Origin: Arachis hypogaea
Taxonomy: Eukaryota > Streptophyta > Magnoliopsida > Fabales > Fabaceae
Assembly: GCF_003086295.3 (NCBI RefSeq)
Contig: NC_092048.1
Location: 40,052,425 to 40,116,424 of the forward strand
Reading direction: 5' to 3'
DNA: 64,000 nucleotides
Made by a program: the position numbers and the translations under genes. This document shows positions 21,316 through 32,799 of the stretch, piece by piece (position 1 is the stretch's first letter; each line of letters begins with the position of its first letter). Under the pieces are notes generated by a model. That model made no database searches. It had not been told where the DNA came from and worked only from the letters and a program-made list of their open reading frames with translations.

Positions 21316-22858
21316 TGGTGCACGAAATTGTGAATCACACTTTTCACAACTCGTACCACTAACAAGCAAGTGCACTGGGTCGTCCAAGTAATACCTTACG
21401 TGAGTAAGGGTCGAATCCCACGGAGATTGTTAGCTTAAAGCAATCTATGGTTATCTTGTAATTCTTAGTCAGGATATCAATTATAATTATCAGTTTGGAT
21501 TGCGGAAAATAAAAGAGCATGAATTAAATACTTGTTATGCAGTAATGGAGAATATGTTGGAGTTTTGGAGATGCTTTGTCTTCTGAATCTCTGCTTTCTC
21601 CCTGTCTTCTTCTTCACGCACGCAAGGTTCCTCCTATGGCAAGCTGTGTGTTGATGGATCACCGTTGTCAATGGCTACCATCCGTCCTCTCAGTGAAAAT
21701 GGTCCAGGTGCGCTGTCACCGCACGGCTAATCATCTGTCGGTTTTCGATCAGGCTGGAATAGGATCCATTGATCCTTTTGCGTCTATCACTACGCCCAAC
21801 ACTCGCGAGTTTGAAGCTTGTCACAGTCATTCAATCCTTGAATCCTACTCGGAATACCACAGACAAGGTTTAGACTTTCTAGATTCTCAAGAATGCTGCC
21901 AATGGATTCTAGCTTATACCACGAAGATTCTAATTAATGAATCCAAGAGATACTCATTCAATCGAAGGTAGAACGGAGGTGGTTGTCAGGCACGCGTTCA
22001 TAGGTTGAGAATGGTGATAAGTGTCACGGATCATCACATCCATCATATTGAAGTGCGAATGAACATCTTAGATAGAAACAAGCGTGTTTGAATAGAAAAC
22101 AGAAATAATTGCATTAATTCATCGAGACACAGCAGAGCTCCTTACCCCCAACAATGGAGCTTAGAGACTCATGCCATCAAAGAGTACAAAGTTTAGATCT
22201 AAAAATGTCATGAGATGCAAAATAAATCTCTAAAAGTTGTTTAAATACTGAACTAGTAACCTAAGTTTACAGAAAATGAGTAAACTAAGATAGATAGTGC
22301 AGAGATCCACTTCTGGGGCCCACTTGGTGTGTGTTGGGGCTGAGACTTGAGCTTTACACGTGCCTAGGCTGTTTCTAGAGTTAAACGCCAGGTTGTAACC
22401 TGTTTCTGGCGTTTAACTCCAACTTGTAACATGTTTCTGGCGTTTAACGCCAGAATGCAATATAGAACTGGCGTTGAACGCCATTTTACGTCGTCTATCC
22501 TTGAGCAAAGTATAGACTATTATATATTTCTGGAAAGCCCTGGATGTCTACTTTCCAACGCAATTAAGAGCGCGCCAATTGGAATTCTGTAGCTCCAAAA
22601 AATCCATTCCGAGTGCAGGGAGGTCAGAATCCAACAGCATCAGCAGTCCTTTTTCAGCCTGAATCAGATTTTTGCTCAGCTCCCTTAATTTCAGCCAAAA
22701 AATACCTAAAATTACAGAAAAACACACAAACTCATAGTAAAGTCCAAAAATGTGATTTATATTTAAAAACTAATAAAAATATAATAAAAAAGTGACTAAA
22801 ACATATTAAAAACTACCTACAAACAATGCCAAAAAGCGTATAAATTATCCGCTCATCA
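21316..22858 (-). repeat. 5' LTR of the Athila-like element
   Basis: 1,543 bp, from TGGTGCACGAAATTG to CCGCTCATCA on the plus strand, abutting the GACAT duplication at 22859. It pairs with 12182-13722. The GGCGTTTAACGCC cluster is at 22378-22490. Confidence 0.92.
22378..22490. repeat. GGCGTTTAACGCC cluster in the 5' LTR
   Basis: Units such as CTGGCGTTTAACGCCAG and CTGGCGTTGAACGCCAT at the same LTR position as in the other copies. Confidence 0.75.
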
Positions 22859-23026
22859 GACATCGGGGTAAACAAGTCGGATAAAGGAAAGCTTGCTGTG
22901 AATTGGAAAGGACCTTATAAGATTTTTGAAGTTTTGGGGAAAGGTTACTACAAAGTGTCCAACTTGAATGGAGCCGAGCTCCCAAGGTCGTGGCATGCTT
23001 GCAATTTGAAAAGATATCATAGGTAG
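22859..23026 (+). pseudogene. Integrase C-terminus of Tat element A
   Basis: Beyond the inserted element the frame reads KGKLAVNWKGPYKIFEVLGK, then YYKVSNLNGAELPRSWHACN, and ends LKRYHR with a TAG at 23024-23026. It matches the ends of the integrases of B (53032) and C (61370). WKGPY is the hallmark of the C-terminal module. Its continuity with 12181 across the GACAT duplication proves the insertion order. Confidence 0.88.
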
Positions 23027-23834
23027 AAGCAAACCTCACTCCCTGATGTACTCTTTTTTCCGACTTCAAGGTTTTTTTCCGAGGAGGGTTTTCCTGAAGG
23101 GGGTTTTAACCAGGCATCAAAGTGGGGACTAGGGGCAAAAATTTTATTCCCTTAGTAGCCAAAGCATCTTTGTATGTCACGTTGCATTAATGACAATGTT
23201 TCCATTTTCAAATTCCATTATTATTCCTACGACACGCATTGACTTAAGCTCGAAAAAAAATAAAAATCTTTTGCCCGACCTATATGGTCGGCAAGATGAA
23301 GCGACGAGGTACAAGTCAGTGTAAAGAGGTTGTAAATGACGATCATGACAACTCAAAAATAAGAAGGCAAGCAACCTATATGTCGGAAAGCCTCTGAGCA
23401 GAATAAAGGGCACCGCGAAAATAACCTAAGAAAATGATTCAACAAAAGTGGGTCGTTTGTGCTAAGTAATGGAAAAACTCACTTCTACAAACCCTAAAGA
23501 TACTATGCAAATAAGTTTTAGGAAATCCTAAAAATAAAAAGGTTTCATCAAGAGCCCTATCAACAGTCACTAAAATAGCTTGATGGCGGCTGTATGACTA
23601 AGTAAGCGCAATAACATCTTCAAAGGAAAATTCAAATAAAACCCTTGTGAGATACTTAAAAAAGGGACAGTTGAAAAATCCTATTAAAAAGGATCAACAT
23701 TCATAAAGATAATAACGGTTGTTAAAAGATCCTTTCCAAAGGATCAAAGTCAGAAACGAACGTACCAGAAAATATTCAAAATATACATAAAAATGTTTAT
23801 AAAAAAGTCCCAAAAGTCGGGCATTAACAGAAAC
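23027..23834. other. 3' noncoding region of Tat element A
   Basis: It starts just after the pol stop, with CCGAGGAGGGTTTTCC-like text. No frame similar to a known protein is visible before the end of the antisense gene at 23835. Confidence 0.5.
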
Positions 23835-25766
23835 ATCAAATAGGACCAAGGAGAAGATTCGGGTCATCAACAGGATCAGAGGACGGATCGGCAGTGGAAG
23901 TCGGAGGGGTCGGAGGAACTTCTTTGGATGGAACGACCTCGGGTTGATTTGAAGAACTCAGAGGAACCTCTGAGGAAGTAGCGACTTCTCGGGGAGGAGA
24001 TTCCACCAAGCGCTGCCCAGCAGTTTTTAGCTCGGAGTCAGTGGCAAGACGAGGAGGAGATACGATCTTTCCGTCAATTACGACCTTATCAGGGTAAAGT
24101 CGTAAAGAGGTGACAAATCTAAGTCGGGAGCAAGAACTTGGACTTGTTGCTTGAGCACCTCAAACACCTCCTCAGTACCTTCAGCAACAGACTCCTCCAA
24201 GTCCATATAACTCTCCCAAAGCCACTCCATCTGCTCCTTTAAATCCAGGTTGTCCCAAAAAATTCTTGCATAACTTTGTTTAGCCTTTTTTAACAACCCC
24301 TCGGCCATAGCACGAGAAGCAAGGGACTGCATGTCTGCCTCCCAAGCTTTCCATAGCTCGGTTTGAAGGGTTGCCTTTTCCTCCTCCAGCTCCTTCTCCA
24401 CGCCCTGAAGAGCGGCCACCTCGGCCTGAAGGGCCTCCAGAGAATGCTAAGTGGCGTTCAGAGGAGCCCTATCCAACTCTTTCAGGAGGGAAGTGTAAAC
24501 CCTAGCAGTCCTTATCCCTCCTCGGATCAAAACCTAGAGATGATTTCTGATCGAAGCATCATCCATGGAAATAGAGCTGTAAGGGATGATGTGCTTCTCA
24601 CAGAATTTCACTTCGTCAAATCCAGCGTCACCAATATTGGAAACACCGAATTCCAAGGTTTTCCTCTTCTTGCAACTTGGCTTCGAAAAGTGAAGGATAG
24701 GTGGGGTAGGGACTAAAAAAGGTGGAGGAGGTGGAGGAGGAGGAAGATGGTTTATCGACCTACCCAAGGAAGAAGAAGAGGTCCCCGAGTCCGACTTCTT
24801 AGGAGAAGGTGATTGTGATATCCCGCCCTCCTATGATTGAGCAGCTCGGGCGCGGGCGTACCTCTTGGCCTCCTAGACTTTAAGGTATGCCTTAGATCCA
24901 CTTTTTATTTTTTCTGAAAAAGAAACTTGAGGACGTCAGCAGACAGGTCGGAAAAGCAAGAAAATATCTACAAAATAAAAATAAAAGCTACCTATCTCAG
25001 TACGGATATAACTCGGAGTTCCGAGAAGGAATTTCTTGGTGTCAAGGTTTGGAGCCCGTCCCCAAGCCTCTCGAAGGAATTCAACCACAACTTCCTCTAC
25101 CTCGTCCAAATCTATTAAACTGTACTTTTCTATAGGGGCTGTTTTTGCCTAGTACAACTGAAAACAGGGTTCATTATTTTCACTCAAGAAAAAGGGATGA
25201 TGATCCTCAACATCTCAAACTTCAAAAAAGAAATTCTTAAAGTCGTGGAATGACTCATCAAAAATAGAAAATACCTTCCGACCTTGGATAGCTCGGAAGG
25301 AGACCCACTGTTGCTTATTTTGTTTATTCAAAGCACTAAAAGGCTTTGTTAAATGAAAAAGGTAGAAAAAGATTCTTAAAAAGATCAAAAATCTGAGCTC
25401 ACGGCTGACAAGCTGGTAAATTTTAAGAAACTCCCAAGAATTGGGATGGAGCTGGGAAGGTGCCACTCTGCTGTGGGACAACACTTCTATCTCAAAATCA
25501 GAAAAAGGAAAAGTAACTCTCAAACGGGTAAAAATACAGTCATACATGAAAATAAAATGAGTTTCTGACTCAGTAGCTCTCCCACAGTAAACACGGTCCT
25601 CAGGGTCAGGGACTACTATTTTATATTTGGCCTCGTCCTCGGCAGAGCTACAAATCCTATGGTGCTTATAGAGCTCTTCCACAAAAACATTATCAACTAT
25701 TGGATGGGATGAAAGTACAGAAGAATCTACCAATTTTAACAAATCTTCGGGAACTCGAGAAGACAT
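23835..25766 (-). pseudogene. Antisense gene of Tat element A (Transposase_28-like N-terminus)
   Basis: On the strand opposite to pol an ATG at 25766 opens a 183-codon frame with FPFSDFEIEVLSHSRVAPSQ, LHPNSWEFLK, KQQWVSFRAIQGRKVFSIF and DESFHDFKNFFFEV. This pattern fits the Transposase_28 'putative gypsy type transposon' family found as antisense or extra ORFs in plant Tat elements. Downstream pieces on the same strand include FLREAWGRAPNLDTKKFLLG (25090-25010), a proline-run segment (24767-24534) and a helical, glutamate-rich segment (24419-24078), ending DGKIVSPP to a stop at 23835. The pieces are in different frames and may be exons or decayed sequence. The C-terminus matches 51187-51475 of element B. 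Role unknown. Confidence 0.6.
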
Positions 25767-26483
25767 TTTCGAGAAAGGTAAAAGGATGTATAATAAGAGA
25801 TACTTACATTACACAAAAAAAAAGCATTACAAGTTTGAAACAGAGAAAGTTCTCTTTTTGCAAACAAAGAACAACCAACAGCCACAAAGAAACAATCTTT
25901 TGGGAAAAACAGTGACGCACAGCAAATCCGTGAACACATACTGTAGTAATACGACAACAAAGGCATGCAAAAGCTACTTAAATCTTTCAACAGGCACCAA
26001 ATTCATCAAACAGAAAATCCAGAGACAGTGGAAATGTTGTAAACCCAGAAGGAAGTTTAAAGGTAATGATAAGCTAACCTTTCTTCGGGAAAATGGAAGA
26101 AGGAAGTTCTAGTAGAGGAAAAGTGATCGTCTTGAGGCACCAACAAAGGGAAATAAAGAGGCTGGGGGAAGACGAAAGACGCACGAAGAGTTTGCAAAAG
26201 ATTTAAACTCACAGAGGAAGACGAAATAAAAGAAATAGAAAAAGGGGGAAGTATTTATAAGGTACTAGGGGCAAGACTGTAAAAAACCACCACTCATTTA
26301 AGGAGTGCGCCGTTACCAACGTAACCGTACCCCACGTGTCAAAACGAAAAGCCAACAGATGCGACGGTTGGTAATTTGAAATCACGTCTGTTTCCCGATT
26401 TAAACACAGAAGCCGACCTAAAAATCACCAGCTTCATACTTGACTCTGACTTGAAGTAAGAGCTCGGACTTAAGTAGGGGCAC
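25767..26483. other. 3' region of Tat element A, upstream of the antisense gene
   Basis: Sequence between the antisense ATG and the 3' LTR. A purine-rich AAGTAGGGGCAC abuts the LTR start at 26484 and could be the polypurine tract. No gene is visible. Confidence 0.5.
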
Positions 26484-26973
26484 TGTTTATACCCTGACTC
26501 AAATTGTAAGCCAGGCCCAATAAGGCAGAAAGGTCCAATTAAAAGGATGGCCTCTACCACATACTTAAAGAGGTCGGATTCGACAAAAACGGGCGGCCTA
26601 AAGCTTAATCAAGTAAGCAAATGCCTCCTCAAATCTCTCACCTACTTCTAGAAGAGAGATCTCAACAACCCTAAGATAAAAGGATGGTTATCCACCACCA
26701 GAAGTGAAACTACTGTAACGGTGGTTATTCGCTCATTCCATATAAATACACTGATACTCTTCAGGTATACTTAAGTCGCAATATATCGAAAACCTGCTTA
26801 ACCCCTTGCTAACTTAGGCATTGGAGTGCTTGCAGGTACCAGCCCGACCTTTTCAAACACACAACTCGAACGACGGCTCTCTGACGCAAGACAAGTCGGA
26901 GACCACTCCATTGAACATTTGGGCCTCGCATCCAAGCCCAAAAATCATCTGATTTCAGGTAACCCTCGGAATA
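26484..26973 (+). repeat. 3' LTR of Tat element A
   Basis: About 490 bp from TGTTTATACCC to GGTAACCCTCGGAATA, similar in layout to the LTRs of C (53905) and D (62563): a TATAAATA box at 26741-26748, ACTGATACTCTTC, CCTGCTTAA and TTAGGCATTGGAGT downstream of it, and the shared GTAACCCTCGGAA end. The right border is approximate because the expected terminal CA is mutated. Confidence 0.75.
26741..26748 (+). promoter_or_regulatory. TATA box in the 3' LTR of element A
   Basis: TATAAATA at the same place as in the LTRs of C and D, about 260 bp into the LTR. Confidence 0.6.
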
Positions 26974-27473
26974 GTGGGTAAGAGCTATGGAAAAACTGAG
27001 GATAAAGATGAGTCAGAGGATAATATTCTTCAAGAAAAAGTGAGAGGTGAAATTATGTTATAAGTATATTTTAGACATTTTATATTTTTATTAGTGAAAT
27101 CTCAAGGTTTCTTACCTTTTATTCTTAGCTTGAAATCATTATGCTATAATTTTAGGTTCATCATTTTCCTTCCCCTATCTCTCCGTCATCTCTTTCTCAA
27201 ATTCACATAGCAACTATACTCATTTAGAGATTCAAGTTTATTTTTTAAATTTCTGGTCCTTTTTGGATTAAAAAAAACTGGCCAAATTTTGATTCGGTTC
27301 AACTGACCAAATTTTGGCCAATTTTGAGTTTAATATTGGTTTTCAAATTAGACAGTTTTACCGAAGAGGATTAGTGTTTGCTTTTTGGTCTGACTGGTTT
27401 GACTAACCGGTTCGGTCCGATTTTTAGAACATTAGTTCATACTTAGACCAATATATATTTTTGACATTTCTTT

Positions 27474-27528
<55 letters not shown>

Positions 27529-29148
27529 TGGAGGTAATGACAATGTGGCTTGCTAGGGTGCATTAGAGGTTAATTACAATGGCAGTAATGCTCTGCAGTG
27601 ACTGAAGGAGAGGTTGTGGAGGAAATTGGTGGTCGGGTTGTTGAGGGTAGAGAGGGGTCGGGGTTATGGGTGACGCGCAGAAGTGAAGAAAAGGAAGATG
27701 GTGATTCGAATTTACCTCCTCATTAGTGTCGGATTTATCGTAAGAATTATCCAACGATAGTGAACTGCGTATTTTAGTGTTTCACTTCATCGTCGGATAA
27801 TCCGACAATAACATTTGTGCCATTATATTCCAATTTCGACTAAAAAATTTGCGTTGGATTTTGTGACAAAAAATTAAATTTGATAGTAACTTATTGTTAT
27901 ACTGTTAAATGTTCCATTGTTAAATGTTTCATTGCTGAATTTGATGATAAAAAATTTTAGATTAATCTGACAAAAATTGTAACGATAAATAAAACACATA
28001 TTTTTTTTATAGTTTCAATGGATCTAAAATTGGGTTCACTTAGAGTTTAAATTATGAATTAAGATAATTTAAAATGATTAAGATATAACTAATGATAATT
28101 TAATTTTAAAAATAAAAACAATTTCTTAATTTTTAATTATAGTCTAGCCGAGTATATATCTAAAAATTTTCAACCCAAAATTTGACACTGGACACCACAA
28201 AATAACCCTAAAATAAAAGGTAAAAATTAAAATAAGAAACATAAGCTTAACTTTCTAATATTAAATATTTAAAGAAAAACAGAAAAAAAATTAAAATAAT
28301 AAAGACCAAAAAATTTTTAGTCCATCTACCGGATTCACTTTTTGAATTTTGTAACAACTGTTGTGGGATGAAATTGAGAGAAAATGTTATAGAAAATGTG
28401 TTGTTATAATATTATTGTTTAATAAAAATATTATTTACATACTAAAAATTATTCACTAAATTAGTTATTATATATTTAAATAAATATATATTTTTTAATT
28501 TATTTTTAATTTATATTTTATATTTTAATATATATTTTATTAGGATGATGATAAATTTTTTGTGTACAAAAAATATTGTTGATCTAGTAATATGCACTTA
28601 GAAGTAAGGTTGTACTTGATAACTTTAATAAACATCTCATATCATGAAATTATTCATCCCAAAAGTTTAAAGTTGATTTTGGGGTTCACCAAGGATCAAA
28701 CTCTTGATTTTTCGGATCTAGAGTTCTGATATCATGTCATGAAACTACTCATTCCAAAAGTTTAAACTAATAGAAAAAAATAATACTAATGGTTATATCT
28801 ATAATACTAAATTGGACATCTTTAAATTTCTATTGTGCATATTGTACAACTATTCTATTGACTCCCTATACTTCTTTTAACGGTGGTAAATTAAATGAGG
28901 GGACTCTTCAAACACCATGATTAGCTTTCTAGGCAAAGATATGAAGGTCGGATTTTGCATTTTCATCGCAACGGGTTTTAGTAGATCTAAAAGAAAGTAG
29001 AACATGGCTAAAACATTGAAGAAGAAATAAATAATATTATTGGAACTTAGAGAATTCAAAGTGGGGTGGTGCTTTATCTCTGTGTTATTATAATTTGTCT
29101 TGAAGACAGTGTTGAAATGGAGGTTATAAAAACAAAGAGTAGCATAAT
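26974..29148. other. AT-rich intergenic DNA
   Basis: No gene recognised. It contains a (GA)n tract (27476-27527), palindromic CGTCGGATAATCCGAC near 27791 of the kind seen in subterminal repeats of DNA transposons, and two copies of CATGAAA(T/C)TA(T/C)TCAT(C/T)CC (28644, 28738). Next to the latter is a reverse-complement TGGTATCAGAGC-like copia primer-site remnant (near 28725-28735). Confidence 0.5.
27476..27527. repeat. (GA)n microsatellite
   Basis: About 52 bp of uninterrupted GA repeats. Confidence 0.95.
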
Positions 29149-29156
29149 ACTATGAC

Positions 29157-29749
29157 TAATGGCAGATCTAAAAATTTTATAAGAGGGATCAAATTAAATA
29201 CAAAATAAATTAAAATATAATAAAATAAAAAATTAATAAAATATAATTTATAGTATATAAGTCAATATTAATAATTATATTATATAAAAATTAATATTTA
29301 ACTACAAACTTTAGGATTTTTATATTTTTAAATTTATTTTGTGATATTTTATATAACTAAAATTATAAATTTATCATCTGAAATAAATTTTGAAGTATTC
29401 TCTTCTTTAATATATACAATCATATAATCTGCTAAAAATTCATCTTTTACCTTATTTTAAAGTCTTATTTTAATAATTTTTATTGTTTAAAAAATCTATT
29501 TAATTGTTTCTATTGTCATAAAAAGAATCAAAATAAAAAAAATTTTTATAGTTGTTATTTTTTTACATTAATACAAACCTATATTTTTTAACAATTTTTT
29601 AATTATTTATATATTTATACATTTTTTATTTTTTTAACCTAGTTATTAATTGCTACTAATATATTATAATACACATTATAATTTATACATATTAGTTAAT
29701 ATGTAAATTTTTTTAGTATATTAATATAATAAAATATATTTAATCTATA

Positions 29750-29795
<46 letters not shown>

Positions 29796-29880
29796 ATAAT
29801 AATAAACTAATAATATTAATTTTTTTTAAAAAAAAAATGGGAACATCATGGCCACCTTAGGCCCCGTAAATCCGCCGTTG
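29157..29880. mobile_element. Non-autonomous hAT-type element 1
   Basis: A 724-bp AT-rich segment flanked by the exact 8-bp duplication ACTATGAC (29149-29156 and 29881-29888). The ends TAATGGCAGATCTAAAAA and (reverse) CAACGGCGGATTTACGG are imperfect inverted repeats resembling the CA(A/G)TGGCGGA termini of plant hAT-like elements. There is no transposase. It contains a (TA)n tract near its right end. Confidence 0.75.
29754..29789. repeat. (TA)n microsatellite
   Basis: About 36 bp of TA repeats within hAT-type element 1. Confidence 0.9.
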
Positions 29881-29928
29881 ACTATGACCTATAATATTGC
29901 ATAGCTACTTGTTTTGGTAGGATATGTA

Positions 29929-30380
29929 TAGGGGTGGCAACGGGGCGGGTAGGGGCGGGTTTTTGCTCTACCCGACCCCGCCCCGCCGTACAACAACCCG
30001 CATAGAATCCGTCCTGTTTCTACCCGCGGGTAGTAAAATATTAAACCCTAACTCGTCCCTGCGGGTACCCGCCCTGCCCCTATAATTATTAAAATTCAAT
30101 AAATAAAATTAAATTTCAAAATTTGTATAACTATCATCACATACATAACATAAATTAAAGTAAAAATTTAAATATGATACAATATTATTAATCATTTACT
30201 AATTATTTTACATATATTATACATATTATATATTAAAATCATATATATTATATATATAGCGGAGCGGGTAGGGGCAGATATTACCTAAATCCGACCCCGT
30301 CCCGCTAAAAATCCGTCACGATGCGGAGCGGATAAGGGCGGGATGGATACTCGCGAGTTCGAATGGCATTGCCATCCCTA
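29929..30380. mobile_element. hAT-type MITE 2
   Basis: 452 bp with inverted ends TAGGGGTGGCAA and TTGCCATCCCTA, flanked by the exact 8-bp duplication GATATGTA (29921-29928 and 30381-30388). Both subterminal regions are rich in CGGGGCGGGTAGGGG-type repeats, which contrast with the AT-rich core. The TIR sequence and 8-bp duplication are those of the hAT superfamily. No coding capacity. Confidence 0.92.
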
Positions 30381-30388
30381 GATATGTA

Positions 30389-31127
30389 CGAGTCACGAGT
30401 GGATGGGTGAGACCGTGAGAGAGTAAAAATGTGTTTGGACAGTGTTAGAACTTCAGATATTATATTTTTCTGCTATCATTTTTTCTTTGTAAATAATGAT
30501 CTTTGCCCTGAGTAAACTATATTTATTAATTATGTTTTATGTATCTTAATTTTAAAAAACAAATAGATCATAAGGTCTTTATCACTAACTGCTTTCCTAA
30601 CAGTCAAATTAAAGCGTGATCGAGAAACAAAGTAATATACAAAAAAGATGAAAGAATAAACAAATAAGAGAGGAAATTTAGAAGCTCAAGCAAAGGGAAA
30701 TCACTTCATTATTCCTACCAAAGAAAAGAATAAACACATGAAGTTGATATTAAAGGCTTAATTAACAAATTCCATACATCCCCACCAACTCAGCTGCAAT
30801 GATGACACTAAGAGTGGAAGTGGAGTCTTTTTTAAAGGTAAAATAAAGCTTAGCGATTAACAAGTATAATGACTCAAAAGGATCATTCATCACGATCCTC
30901 TGATTTTTGGTTAGTTAAATTTCCATGTAAATTCGAAGGTTTATTTTTAAATATTCTTGATCAATTAGACAAAAGAGTGCTACCCTCTATTTTTCTGGAC
31001 CATATTAGTATTCGCCAATTTGAAAAATATTATTAAAATTGAGATTAAACAGGTGATGCGTATTTTAGATGTTTGTGACACGAGGGATATAAGTATTAAT
31101 TATTTTGTAGTTATTAGTTTATATTTT
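30389..31127. other. Intergenic DNA without recognised features
   Basis: AT-rich, of mixed composition. I see no frame, repeat or RNA gene that I can support. Confidence 0.5.
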
Positions 31128-31132
31128 TAAGT

Positions 31133-31900
31133 GTTAGAATGTTTAGTTTAATTTTATGTATTTTAATTTAATTTATTTATTAATATATTAAGTTTTATGT
31201 TAGTGGGTTTAAGATTTTTATCTTTAACTTAATATGAGATGTATAAATACTTTTTAAATTATTGTAGTCGTTAGACAAAAATGAATAAGACGAGTAAAAG
31301 TATATTTTTTTGTTTCATGATAAAATTATATTGTAGATGAGTAAGATTGAATGAGTCTCTCTTTATTGCATCTGGAAATTAGATAGAAGATATAGAGTGA
31401 TTTCTTTCGATTTAATTTCAATTTATCACAAACTATAATGTGAACAAATGAGGTAGAGTTAGTCTTTTTATTGTTGAATAATAAAATTAAATAGAAAGTA
31501 AAGTGATTTTTTTTATTTTAATGTATATATTTTTTTTCAATTTCAATTATTGTCTTCTTGTTTATTTATCTGCTTTTTTATTATTTGGTATCAGAACAAA
31601 AATAAATAAGAGTAATAAAAAATTATTTTTTAGTTTTACGATGAAATCATCATGATATAAAAAAGGGAAGTTGAGTAAATCTCTTTTTTATTATATCAAG
31701 AAATTAGATAGAATATATAATAATTTTCTTGGATTCAATTTAAATTTATCACAAATTATAATGTGAACAAGTAATGTAAATTGAGTTTTTTTTGTTGCAT
31801 AAAAAAATTAAATAGAGAGTAGAGTAATTTTTTTTAATTTTAATTTATTATTTTTTAATTTTAATATTTTTTTAAATTTTTATCATTATTTTTTTGTTTA
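31133..31900 (+). repeat. Diverged duplication, possible old copia LTR with primer site
   Basis: Two related segments of about 300 bp, 31265-31560 and 31586-31880, share AAAAATAAATAAGA, CATGATAAAATTAT and CACAAACTATAATGTGAACAA landmarks. The second begins after TTTGGTATCAGAAC, which resembles the tRNA-Met primer site of copia elements (TGGTATCAGAGC). The upstream TGTTAGAATGTT (31133) could be an LTR start. No coding domain was found nearby, so this is either a truncated retroelement or a simple tandem duplication. Confidence 0.35.
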
Positions 31901-32333
31901 TTCTTAGTTTTTTATAAATAGGCCTAATAACTCTCTTTAAAATAATTATTTAAACTGTGAATATTTATAAATAATTAACTCAATAATATTAGATCAAATA
32001 AATTCTCATAGTAATATCATTAGCATTGAAATTAAGTGAGTCTAAGATATATAGAAGTTATAATAAGTGTTACCATAAGAGTAACATATCTATGATACAC
32101 ACATATAATAAGTAATAACAACTCAAATATATATTGAGTAAATATCGTATAATTTAGTTGTTGACAAGTTTTGTGTCTTTCGGTTTTTTTTTTTTTTTTT
32201 TTGGTTCATTCTCTTTTATTATACTTAAATTTACTAATCATATGGAAATAAAATTATCGGTATGAGATAATATTTTAGAATTTTAAAATATGACAAATTT
32301 ATCCCTCATTATTATTATTTTAGCGGAATGGTC
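31901..32333. other. AT-rich flank of the copia element
   Basis: AT-rich with a poly-T run near 32190. Nothing else visible. Confidence 0.5.
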
Positions 32334-32338
32334 CATTC

Positions 32339-32663
32339 TGTTGTGATAAGAATGGGACGTGGATGTCCATTCCCATGTGAAGCTCACATTTTCAAGAGAG
32401 AATGTATTTAATAAGGTTGAAAAAGTTACATTCCTATATGCATATAAATAGGACTCTAAGCCTCAGGCAAATACACACATCAATAAAAGCATTTCTTCTC
32501 TCTTTCTACCAAGCTTTTCTTTCTCTTCATATTACAAATATAGTATTAATATATAAATCATAGTTATTACGGTAGGATGATATTAATATTAGTGAATATT
32601 AATACTAGCGTCTTTCATTTATATTTCTTTATTTTATCTTTCTTATTTAGTTATTTTATAAAA
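32339..32663 (+). repeat. 5' LTR of the copia element
   Basis: It starts TGTTGTGATAAGAATGG and ends TTATTTTATAAAA. A TATAAATA box lies at 32443-32450. It is followed by CGTTATCAGCACGA, a primer-site-like sequence common in this kind of copia element. Confidence 0.88.
32443..32450 (+). promoter_or_regulatory. TATA box in the copia 5' LTR
   Basis: TATAAATA about 105 bp into the LTR; repeated at 37420-37427 in the 3' LTR. Confidence 0.6.
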
Positions 32664-32680
32664 CGTTATCAGCACGAAAC
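32664..32680 (+). promoter_or_regulatory. Primer-binding site of the copia element
   Basis: CGTTATCAGCACGAAAC directly after the 5' LTR. Position and sequence fit a tRNA primer site; I did not assign the tRNA. Confidence 0.5.
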
Positions 32681-32799
32681 TCTAACAAAATTTTAAGAAG
32701 ATTCCAGGTAACAAATTTTTATTATATCGAAACTCTTTCATCTTGAATATAATGCTTTTGATATATCTGGATACTATATGCTAAAATCCATCTTGATTC

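Larger units (their letters stand above)
12182..22858 (-). mobile_element. Two-LTR Athila-like Ty3/gypsy element (FIDEL/Feral-like) without integrase
   Basis: A 10,677-bp element bounded by the exact 5-bp duplication GACAT (12177-12181, 22859-22863). Its LTRs (12182-13722 and 21316-22858) are about 98% alike by eye. On the minus strand the order is 5' LTR, tRNA-Asp primer site, long AT-rich leader, gag-protease (19733-17526), RT (17490-16619), RNase H (16483-15980), a 2.2-kb noncoding 3' region, polypurine-like tract, 3' LTR. I find no integrase: coding similarity stops soon after RNase H and is replaced by repeats, a small basic frame and low-complexity DNA. Stops and frameshifts also occur in gag and RT. 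The family name is inferred from recall of peanut repeats. Confidence 0.88.
9195..26973 (+). mobile_element. Tat-type Ty3/gypsy retrotransposon A (5'-truncated), interrupted by an Athila-like element
   Basis: Plus-strand domains run in Tat order: the protease-RT linker (9200), RT, degenerate RNase H, second RNase H, and integrase to 12181. The Athila-like element follows with a GACAT duplication, then the integrase C-terminus (22859-23026), a 3' region with an antisense gene, and a 3' LTR (26484-26973). The 5' LTR, gag and protease are missing; the sequence starts right at the edge of family-Z copy 1. Many frameshifts and stops, plus lost catalytic residues in the second RNase H and integrase, show that it is an old, dead copy. 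Confidence 0.85.

Noticed and set aside
5219..22490. CRISPR-like array from the regularly spaced GGCGTTTAACGCC repeats
   Set aside because: The organism is a plant, the units are degenerate and short, the spacers are related to each other, and one cluster is protein-coding.
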